Below the pieces are notes generated by a model that saw nothing but the letters and a program-made list of their open reading frames with translations, had not been told where the DNA came from and made no database searches. Of a DNA stretch of 21,507 bases, positions 15,461 to 21,507 are shown one piece after another. The first letter of the stretch is position 1. Every line of letters starts with the position of its first letter. This DNA is from an uncultured Lachnospiraceae bacterium (GTDB taxonomy: Bacteria > Bacillota > Clostridia > Lachnospirales > Lachnospiraceae). A program made the translations under genes and the position numbers. The stretch spans positions 1 through 21,507 of the forward strand of contig USJG01000023.1 in NCBI GenBank assembly GCA_900554925.1. Direction: 5' to 3'.

Positions 15461-16957
15461 CTAAACCTCCAAAGGAATATATATTGCAACTTCTGTTCCC
15501 TGATTTTCTCCCTCACTGGTAATCTCAATCACATCTTCTCTTTTAAAAAATAACCGCAGTCTGCCGATCACATTATCCAGCCCTACTCCGTTTACTGTAT
15601 CCTTTAAGTCTGCTTCGCTTAGTTTGCTGTGCATGATACGGTCGATCTTATCTTTGCTGATACCGACTCCATTATCTCTTACTACTATGCAGATATCCTG
15701 CTTTTCCTGATATACGGAAAGCTCGATCAGATTTTCCCAGGCAATGCCCCGCACTCCATGGTTAATGCAGTTTTCCACAATAGGCTGCAAAATCATACTT
15801 GGCACCTGCACATTGATCAATTCCTCATCAATATTCTTTTTGAAATGAATATCTCCGGAAAATCTGACATTAATAATGTACATATAGTTATCTACCATCT
15901 CTATTTCCTGCCGGAGAGTTACCACGTCATTATTCTTTTTCACATTATAGCGGAAAAAGTCTGCCACATTCTGCACATACTGATAGGTCCTGTCCGCTCC
16001 CTCCATCATTGCCAGCTGCGCCCCTGCATTTAACGTATTAAAAAGAAAATGAGGATTGATCTGTGCCTGCAGATACTTAAGCCGGGCGTCCTTTAAATGG
16101 GCCTCCATCATAAGCTGTCTTTCCTTCATGGCGCTTTCCATCTCCATACTTCTTTTGTTTTGTTCCATATATTCTTTAAGACTTTCCACCATTTGACCAA
16201 ATGCATTGGTCACCATTCCCACCTCATCATTTGGCACTGCCTCTGACAGTTCAATATCGAGGGTTCCCTTTGCCACCTCGCCGGCCGCTTTGGCAAGCTC
16301 CTTAAGAGGCTTTGTAATGCCTCTTGTCAGAAAAATGATCAGCACAATATTAAGGATACTCACAATACAAAGTATCAACACATTAGAGGTCTCAGAATAC
16401 TTTAAGGCGGAAGACAATATCTCATAATTGTTGGAGTTACTTTGAAACTGCTGATTATTCAGACTGTAAATACAGAAATTGATCTGCTCGTACAATTCGT
16501 TTGCTTCCTCATAATATTCCTTGTACCGGGTAACATTCCGGCCCCGCTTCGCCTCAATTGCCATATCCGCTATTTCCAGATAACGGTGGGACATATTATA
16601 AATATTTTTCTCTGCTATCATACTGGAATCGTTAAGAATTTCTTTGTTAAGCCTTTCCAACCCGTTCTGATACTCCTGCTCATTGCGCAGATACCCCTCG
16701 ATTGCTTCTGTATCCCTGGTGTCCAGAAAGTTTTCCATATTGTAGTGTATCAAAGTCAGTCCATTTTGCAGTTCATTGAGCACAGCATTGCTTTCATATA
16801 CTTTATCAATATTTTCGATCATATTGTTAATATTAAAATAAATATACAGGTTCACGCCCAGAACAATTACTGTGATCGTAAGAAATACCAGCAAAAGCTT
16901 TGTCTGAATACTTATGTACAGATAACCCTTTTTATTTCTCATTCTGCTCTTCAGCAT
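15461..16957 (-). CDS. LytS/YesM-like sensor histidine kinase
   Basis: Membrane sensor kinase: TM1 about 20-42, an extracellular helical region of about 150 residues, TM2 about 192-212, HAMP about 213-267, then a His_kinase domain of the LytS/YesM class with QINPHFLFNTLN (phosphoacceptor His303) and a C-terminal ATPase domain with N box QPIVENCINHG (Asn396), VRDNGVGI (428 region) and NGVGLDNVIGRL. The extracellular part has no binding-protein fold of its own, fitting a kinase that reads a separate anchored binding protein. The start overlaps the upstream gene; an ATG at 16942 is an alternative, and neither has an ideal ribosome site. Confidence 0.93.
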   Translation of the reverse strand: MLKSRMRNKKGYLYISIQTKLLLVFLTITVIVLGVNLYIYFNINNMIENIDKVYESNAVLNELQNGLTLIHYNMENFLDTRDTEAIEGYLRNEQEYQNGLERLNKEILNDSSMIAEKNIYNMSHRYLEIADMAIEAKRGRNVTRYKEYYEEANELYEQINFCIYSLNNQQFQSNSNNYEILSSALKYSETSNVLILCIVSILNIVLIIFLTRGITKPLKELAKAAGEVAKGTLDIELSEAVPNDEVGMVTNAFGQMVESLKEYMEQNKRSMEMESAMKERQLMMEAHLKDARLKYLQAQINPHFLFNTLNAGAQLAMMEGADRTYQYVQNVADFFRYNVKKNNDVVTLRQEIEMVDNYMYIINVRFSGDIHFKKNIDEELINVQVPSMILQPIVENCINHGVRGIAWENLIELSVYQEKQDICIVVRDNGVGISKDKIDRIMHSKLSEADLKDTVNGVGLDNVIGRLRLFFKREDVIEITSEGENQGTEVAIYIPLEV

Positions 16958-17990
16958 CCTTCAGATACCTCGCTACGTTATTCTTTGTGACTGTATTCAC
17001 ATCCATCATTACAAAATCATTCACATGCTCAGTTTCAATATACTCATCCAGTGCCTCCACACAATAAATACCCATCTGCTCATAATCTACCACACAGGTT
17101 ACCGATATTACATTTCTGCTGATCGCATTCAGTATGGTGTCATTTACAGAGTACCCTAAGATCGCCACTTCACCTACCACATTATAATCAACTGCTGCCT
17201 GATATGCGCTGAGCGTATTTTCTTCACTCAGACAGATAATGATCTCCGGCAGATCTTCCTTGTTTAAAAAAATATCCCTGATGGCTTCTTCCTCTCCAAA
17301 TACGGAATCCTCGCTTATGGCCAGAGTGTTCAGCTCAAGACTTAAATGATTTCCTTCATTGGCCAGCGTATCCTTTATTCCATTAAAAATAATACTCTGG
17401 GTACTGTCCTCCGTGGATACGTCCATCAGGATCAAAGCTCTTTCTGTTTCTTTGTTTGCAAACTTAATAATCTGTCTTCCATATTCACGCCCAAGATTAT
17501 GGCTGCCTATTCCCACAAAGCTCTGCCTTTTGCTGTCATAGCTGTCTGTCATCACCGTAACCACCGGTATCCCTTCCTCTACAGCTTTATTGATCAGCTC
17601 CTGGATTTCCTTGCTTCCGTCTCCTTCCAGAATGATACCGTCCACCTTAGAGGCAATTGCCATTTTTAATAGTTCCTTTTTTGAATAATCTATGGCTAGA
17701 TCATTGCCGAACCATTCTAAATAAATCTTTTCCTCCTCTGCAAACCTTCTTGCGCCTTCATAAATCTCGCTCCGATAATCATCCTCCACGGAGCCTGTAA
17801 TAAACGCATAGTGCCTTTTAAACTGCTCATAAAATTCCGGGCTTACCTCCTGCGCTCCCGCCACCTGTCTTTTAAGATAGATTAAACTAAGGGCGGTCAT
17901 AAGAACGATTAACAATACGCTTCCGGCCAGCATGGTCAATTGCCTGCGATTCATTTTCTGACTGTTTTCAATTCTTTTTTCCTGCTTCAT
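16932..17990 (-). CDS. membrane-anchored sugar-binding protein of the kinase cluster (XylFII-like)
   Basis: Type I periplasmic-binding-protein fold with an uncleaved N-terminal membrane helix (about 18-39) and no lipobox. Recognisable parts are YAFITGSVEDDYRSEIYEGA, KVDGIILEGDGS, GIPVVTVMTDSY, FVGIGSHNLGREYGRQI, AILGYSVNDTILNAI and CVVDYEQMGIYCVEAL. Its last codons overlap the start of the kinase. Anchored binding proteins encoded next to a LytS/YesN pair are established sugar sensors: in Clostridium beijerinckii XylFII binds xylose outside the cell and signals through LytS and YesN to activate a xylose importer. By position this is the same role; ligand unknown. The ribosome site AGGTGA is only 4 nt from the ATG and immediately follows a terminator T tract. 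Confidence 0.87.
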   Translation of the reverse strand: MKQEKRIENSQKMNRRQLTMLAGSVLLIVLMTALSLIYLKRQVAGAQEVSPEFYEQFKRHYAFITGSVEDDYRSEIYEGARRFAEEEKIYLEWFGNDLAIDYSKKELLKMAIASKVDGIILEGDGSKEIQELINKAVEEGIPVVTVMTDSYDSKRQSFVGIGSHNLGREYGRQIIKFANKETERALILMDVSTEDSTQSIIFNGIKDTLANEGNHLSLELNTLAISEDSVFGEEEAIRDIFLNKEDLPEIIICLSEENTLSAYQAAVDYNVVGEVAILGYSVNDTILNAISRNVISVTCVVDYEQMGIYCVEALDEYIETEHVNDFVMMDVNTVTKNNVARYLKDAEEQNEK

Positions 17991-17997
17991 ATTTCAC

Positions 17998-18038
17998 CTA
18001 AAAAATGAGAGCCGCCATATCAAAAAGCCGGCTCTCAT
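17998..18038 (-). terminator. intrinsic terminator after the SDR gene
   Basis: On the minus strand ATGAGAGCCG (18038-18029) pairs with CGGCTCTCAT (18014-18005), 10 bp around a 14-nt loop, followed by six T (18005-18000). It lies 24 nt after the dehydrogenase stop and only 9 nt before the start codon of the anchored binding protein, so it is both the end of one unit and the leader of the next. Confidence 0.85.
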
Positions 18039-18061
18039 ATATTTCTGTCACACATTCTTAT

Positions 18062-18808
18062 TTATACTCTGCAGGCGCCATCCACCGACAGGATTTCTCC
18101 GGTTACATACTCTGCCAGATCACTGGCCAGATAAAGAAATGCATTGGCAACCTCCTCCGGTTCTCCCGGCCTTCCCAGTGGAATTTGAGCAGAAATTGCA
18201 TCTACCATTTGCTGGGGAAGGGCTGCTACCATATCTGTTTTCGTTACTCCCGGAGCCACTGCGTTTACCCTGATATGATCCTTGCCCAATTCTCTTGCCA
18301 GAGAGATGGTCATGCCATTTACCGCCGATTTGCTGGTAGGGTAGCCAACACCTGCCGTCTGACCGGAAATACTTACCATAGAACTGGTATTGATAATGCA
18401 TCCGCCGCCCTGCTCCTTCATGATTTTGGCTGCCGGGAGAATTGCATAAAACATCGCGCGGACATTTAAGTCGATCACCTTATCAAATTCCTCCGGGGTA
18501 TAATCGTATAAAGGCGTGCTCTGGGATATCCCCGCATTATTAACCAGAATATCAATCTTTCCATATTTTTCCTTCACTGCAAGGATTGCCTTTTCAACTT
18601 CCATGGCGTCTGTCAGTTTGGGGCACATTCCCTCAACTTCCCATTGACTGTTCTCTTCGCCCAGCTTTGCCAATGCCTTATCTACTGTTTCCTGTCTTGA
18701 GCCGAATAAAACCACCTTAGCCCCATTTGCAAGATATTTGCGCACGATCGCAAAACCAATTCCCCTGGTTCCTCCTGTTACAACAGCTACTTTCCCTTCT
18801 AATAACAT
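18062..18808 (-). CDS. short-chain dehydrogenase/reductase, FabG-like
   Basis: Cytosolic NAD(P)-dependent oxidoreductase of the classical SDR family, 248 residues. It has the cofactor motif TGGTRGIG (11-18), NNAG (90-93), the catalytic triad Ser143-Tyr156-Lys160 (TSSMVS, YPTSK), the NAVAPG segment and a C-terminal ILSVDGA. The closest general match is 3-oxoacyl-ACP reductase (FabG), but no fatty acid synthesis genes are nearby, so the substrate may be another ketone, sugar or polyol. Start at 18808 has only a weak GGGCGGT site. It stands alone between two terminators. Confidence 0.9.
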   Translation of the reverse strand: MLLEGKVAVVTGGTRGIGFAIVRKYLANGAKVVLFGSRQETVDKALAKLGEENSQWEVEGMCPKLTDAMEVEKAILAVKEKYGKIDILVNNAGISQSTPLYDYTPEEFDKVIDLNVRAMFYAILPAAKIMKEQGGGCIINTSSMVSISGQTAGVGYPTSKSAVNGMTISLARELGKDHIRVNAVAPGVTKTDMVAALPQQMVDAISAQIPLGRPGEPEEVANAFLYLASDLAEYVTGEILSVDGACRV

Positions 18809-18919
18809 AAGTAAACACCGCCCTTCCCTTTTTCTGAAACATAATTAAGTAATAAAATATTATCACACTATTTATTTCTTTGCCACCTTTTTTCTCCGGA
18901 TGAACTCTTCCAAAGGCAC

Positions 18920-18965
18920 AAAAAAAGAACCCATCATAGCCTAAGCTGATCATGAGTTCTTTTTA
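18920..18965. terminator. bidirectional intrinsic terminator after tRNA-Tyr
   Basis: An imperfect stem joins AAAGAACCCATCAT (18925-18938) and ATCATGAGTTCTTT (18948-18961 region), flanked by seven A on the left and six T on the right, so T tracts follow the stem in both directions. It separates the tRNA and GH13 genes from the dehydrogenase gene, whose promoter must lie in 18809-18919; I see no convincing hexamers there. Confidence 0.8.
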
Positions 18966-19009
18966 AAATATGTGCTGCTGGCAGCCGGACTGTAGCCGGC
19001 ATTAGAAAA

Positions 19010-19091
19010 TGGATGGAGGTGGATTCGAACCACCGAAGCAATTTGCAGCAGATTTACAGTCTGTCCCCTTTGGCCACTCGGGAATCCATCC
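19010..19091 (-). tRNA. tRNA-Tyr (GUA)
   Basis: An 82-nt class II tRNA with a long variable arm. Acceptor GGATGGA (19091-19085) pairs with TCCATCC (19017-19011), with discriminator A at 19010. The anticodon loop reads CTGTAAA with GTA at 19057-19055; the T arm holds GGTTCGAATCC. The 3' CCA is not encoded (TTT follows) and must be added enzymatically. A hairpin at 19097-19123 (TCAGATCAGAG/CTCTGGTCTGA) lies between the GH13 stop and the tRNA, but without a T tract. No clear separate tRNA promoter was found, so it may be processed from the GH13 transcript. Confidence 0.97.
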
Positions 19092-19146
19092 AAATATCAG
19101 ATCAGAGAAAAGCTCTGGTCTGACAATACTAAGTTATATCATAACC

Positions 19147-21276
19147 CTATCTAAAAAGCAAGAAATTTTTAGTTGCCCGCTTTTCATACTTAAGTACAAT
19201 GGCTGAGGTTTTGGGAAGCGTCAGCGTCACCTTACCTGCCACCACCGGATACTCATGGGTTTCAATGGAATAACCCTCCGCTGTGGTAAGCATCAGGCTC
19301 TTTACAACACTCTCCTTTGGAATACCCAGATGCCAGATCGTTAATTCTCTTGTTATTTCATGGTCATTGTTGTTTACCAGTACTATTACGGCAGATTTCC
19401 TGTTAAATCTTCCATAGCTGATAATATTATAATCATGATCAATATATTTAAGAGATCCTGTCAGCAGCTCCTGGTTTTCCTTATGAATCCGGATCATTTC
19501 TCTATGGAACTGTATCAGCTCCTGATCTTCACGCCCCCATGGATAGGTTCTTCTGTTATCAGGATCCGTAAATCCGCAGACGCCCGCTTCATCTCCATAA
19601 TAAATAGTAGGCGCCCCCGGCCAGGTCATCTGAATGACCACCGCTTCGCGCATAACCGCTTTATTAACTCCCTCGTCTGCTGCCTGTGCTCCTAAGGTAT
19701 TGGTTCTTCCCACCTTCTTATTGGTTCTGGTAAGAAATCTGGAATGATCATGGTTGGAAAGCTCATTCATGGCAATTTGCAAAGACGGCGTAGTAAAACT
19801 GGCCATATGATGATTCATGGCCCCTATAAAACTGTCTGCGTTTCCATACAGATCCCCTCGGTAATCATCACTGTGCTTCTGCATACCGGTAAGGAACCAG
19901 GTCACCGGCTCCATAAACGCGTCATAATTCATGACCGTATCCCATTCTTTTCCATTTAACCAGTCTCTGGGACTGCCATAATGTTCGGCCAGCACGATCG
20001 CGTCAGGATTTGCATTTCTGACAGCTTTTCTAAACTCTTTCCAGAAATAATGATTAAATTCAGGACTGTGCCCCAAATCCGCAGCCACGTCCAGACGCCA
20101 GCCATCTGCATTGTAAGGAGGAGACACCCATTTGGCCGCAATGCGCATCACATACTCAAAAAGGTCCCTGGACTTTTCAAAGTTCAGCTTTGGCAGAGTA
20201 TCATGCCCCCACCATCCATCATAGCTGGTATTATAGGGCCAGGCATTTTCGTTATTAAACTGAAAATAATCATGGTAAGGACTTTCTTTGCAGATATGAG
20301 CGCCCTTCTCATAGCCTTCGGCATGTTCATATATCCTCTCTCTGTCCATCCACTTGTTAAAAGAGCCGCAGTGATTGAATACCCCGTCCAGAATAACCCT
20401 CATGCCTCGCCTGTGAGCCTCTTTCACCACTCTGGCAAACAACTCATTGCTGGCGTCCAGATTCTTCTTATTGGTCACTCTGTCAATGTATCTTGTGGCA
20501 AATCTGTTTTCCCTCTGGTCATGAGAAAGCAGTTCGCCCTCATCACTTACAATCTTTCCAAAATGAGGATCTATATTATCATAATCCTGAATATCATACT
20601 TATGATTGGAGGGCGATACAAATAACGGGTTAAAGTAAATTACATCAATCCCCAGTCCCTTAAGGTAATCCATTTTATCTAAAACCCCTTGCAGATCACC
20701 TCCATAAAATTCGCGTACTCCCATAACTGCCGGATATTTATTCCAGTCATCTACTCTCACAGTCTTATCGCCGATATACTCATATTCGGAGGTAAGTACA
20801 TCATTGGAGGGATCTCCATTATAGAAGCGATCCACATAAATCTGATACATAACCGCGCCTTTGGCCCACTTCGGTGTCTTAAATCCGGGAATAACCCGAA
20901 AGGCATACTCGGGCGATGACTCCTGAACCACTCCCCGCGTGTCATAAATACAGGTGATCTTACCTGCCCTGACTTCAAAATAGTAAGAAAACTCTTCCTC
21001 CTCAACCTCCGTTTCACAGGAAAAATAATCAAAATACTCGTCATGGCTTTCCTTCATCATAAGATACCGGCTCCCGCCATTGATCATAAAGACCCTGTCA
21101 ACATTGTTGATCGCTGAGCGGAATCTTATAGTAATCTGTGAATAAGGATTAGGCTCGCAGGGAGATAAATAATCCTCTGTAGTATCACTAAACAATGCTT
21201 TCCGGTTAAAAACAGGCCGCATACTTGATATATACTGCCTGTTATTCTCTGCCTTCATTAAACGATCGAAATCCAT
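19147..21276 (-). CDS. GH13 alpha-amylase-family glycosidase (neopullulanase/cyclomaltodextrinase-like)
   Basis: Hydrolyses alpha-glucosidic bonds in maltodextrins or related glucans. An N-terminal beta-rich domain (about 1-130, CBM34-like) precedes the catalytic barrel, which starts at WAKGAVMYQIYVDRF. Conserved regions: DGVFNH (297-302), GWRLDVA with nucleophile Asp396, VLAEHYG with acid/base Glu431, and LSNHDHSR with Asp510. A C-terminal beta domain ends the protein. No signal peptide is present, so it acts inside the cell on imported oligosaccharides. Its 709 residues exceed the usual 580-600 of this group; part of the excess is a barrel insertion around 243-278. Start at 21276 has GGAG at about 10 nt. 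No maltodextrin transporter is in view. Confidence 0.92.
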   Translation of the reverse strand: MDFDRLMKAENNRQYISSMRPVFNRKALFSDTTEDYLSPCEPNPYSQITIRFRSAINNVDRVFMINGGSRYLMMKESHDEYFDYFSCETEVEEEEFSYYFEVRAGKITCIYDTRGVVQESSPEYAFRVIPGFKTPKWAKGAVMYQIYVDRFYNGDPSNDVLTSEYEYIGDKTVRVDDWNKYPAVMGVREFYGGDLQGVLDKMDYLKGLGIDVIYFNPLFVSPSNHKYDIQDYDNIDPHFGKIVSDEGELLSHDQRENRFATRYIDRVTNKKNLDASNELFARVVKEAHRRGMRVILDGVFNHCGSFNKWMDRERIYEHAEGYEKGAHICKESPYHDYFQFNNENAWPYNTSYDGWWGHDTLPKLNFEKSRDLFEYVMRIAAKWVSPPYNADGWRLDVAADLGHSPEFNHYFWKEFRKAVRNANPDAIVLAEHYGSPRDWLNGKEWDTVMNYDAFMEPVTWFLTGMQKHSDDYRGDLYGNADSFIGAMNHHMASFTTPSLQIAMNELSNHDHSRFLTRTNKKVGRTNTLGAQAADEGVNKAVMREAVVIQMTWPGAPTIYYGDEAGVCGFTDPDNRRTYPWGREDQELIQFHREMIRIHKENQELLTGSLKYIDHDYNIISYGRFNRKSAVIVLVNNNDHEITRELTIWHLGIPKESVVKSLMLTTAEGYSIETHEYPVVAGKVTLTLPKTSAIVLKYEKRATKNFLLFR

Positions 21277-21317
21277 ATACAGCTAACTCCATTTCACTAA
21301 AATAGAACTTTATGTAT

Positions 21318-21346
21318 ATCTTATACTATACCAGGTACTTTAGCAA
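21318..21346 (-). promoter_or_regulatory. candidate promoter of the GH13 gene
   Basis: On the minus strand TTGCTA (21346-21341), 17-bp spacer, TAAGAT (21323-21318), with a further TATAGT inside the spacer. This puts the start of transcription about 35 nt before the ATG at 21276. No operator or cre-like site is obvious. Confidence 0.5.
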
Positions 21347-21431
21347 TATACATTCTGCCCGAATATTATCCCCAAAATATCATAAAAAGCTCTTATGGAA
21401 ACCCTTTTCAACATGCACGTTCCCACAAAGT

Positions 21432-21463
21432 AAAAAAGACAGTAACGAGTTACTGTCCTTTTT
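21432..21463. terminator. bidirectional intrinsic terminator near the right edge
   Basis: GACAGTAAC (21438-21446) pairs perfectly with GTTACTGTC (21449-21457), with six A before and TTTTT after the stem, so it can act in either direction. It most likely ends a minus-strand gene beyond the right edge. The last 44 bases after it show no feature I can support. Confidence 0.85.
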
Positions 21464-21507
21464 AGAGAAGGTATTTCTTTCTTATGGGGTATAGCAAAAA
21501 ACTATAT

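Noticed and set aside
13046..16990. Plus-strand open frames opposite the two-component and binding-protein genes (for example 14396-15040 and 16442-16990)
   Set aside because: They lie antisense to genes with clear domains, lack good ribosome sites, and their translations are low-complexity hydrophobic or Cys/His-rich shadow sequence.
19097..19123. Hairpin between the GH13 gene and tRNA-Tyr as a terminator
   Set aside because: No T tract follows on either strand, and the stem has a C-A mismatch on the transcribed strand; it may be a processing structure.
19981..20625. 214-codon plus-strand open frame inside the GH13 gene
   Set aside because: Antisense to conserved catalytic regions of GH13; no recognisable domain and no start signal.

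Overview
The window reads as chromosome of an anaerobic, motile, low-to-mid-GC Firmicute, most likely a Lachnospiraceae or related Clostridia member. Support for this: strong GGAGG-type ribosome sites, a DegV protein, a purine pathway with a stand-alone AICAR transformylase plus a PurO-type IMP cyclohydrolase, a ZTP riboswitch, and a LytS/YesM-YesN type sugar-sensing cluster. Nearly everything lies on the minus strand; the one convincing plus-strand protein gene is a small Cu/Zn-superoxide-dismutase-like protein. I see no phage, IS transposase, CRISPR or rRNA.

Layout by window coordinate. 36-2619 (minus): degV, then sufC and a short SufB/SufD scaffold gene, forming a compact Fe-S assembly operon that runs off the left edge. 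2741-3238 (plus): the SodC-like gene, divergent from degV and ending at a bidirectional terminator. 3293-6351 (minus): a purine operon. In transcription order it has a promoter, a ZTP (pfl) riboswitch with its intrinsic terminator, a 332-bp imperfect inverted-repeat element, purO, a transformylase-only purH, and a hotdog thioesterase with an unusual N-terminal extension. 6378-12623 (minus): chvE, mmsA and mmsB (a multiple-monosaccharide ABC importer) followed by a methyl-accepting chemotaxis protein. 12803-17990 (minus): a membrane-anchored sugar-binding protein, a LytS/YesM-like histidine kinase, a YesN-like AraC-type response regulator and a XylF-like lipoprotein. 18062-18808 (minus): a FabG-like short-chain dehydrogenase. 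19010-19091 (minus): tRNA-Tyr. 19147-21276 (minus): a 709-residue intracellular GH13 alpha-glucan hydrolase.

How the genes fit together. The region from 17990 to 6378 looks like one sugar perception, uptake and chemotaxis module: an anchored binding protein reports sugar to the kinase, the AraC-type regulator activates the ChvE-MmsAB importer, and the receptor at the end of the importer operon may couple the same signal to motility. The purine operon completes the last two steps of IMP synthesis with two separate enzymes instead of bifunctional PurH, under a riboswitch whose ligand (ZTP/ZMP) builds up when the AICAR transformylase step stalls.

The least explained item is the inverted-repeat element at 5871-6202. 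It sits exactly between the riboswitch terminator and purO, with about 118-nt complementary arms around a roughly 98-nt core that has its own hairpins. Other points to follow up are a SodC-like protein that keeps its metal ligands but lacks the active-site arginine, the hotdog fusion, and a terminator that leaves no room for a separate promoter ahead of the sugar-sensing operon.
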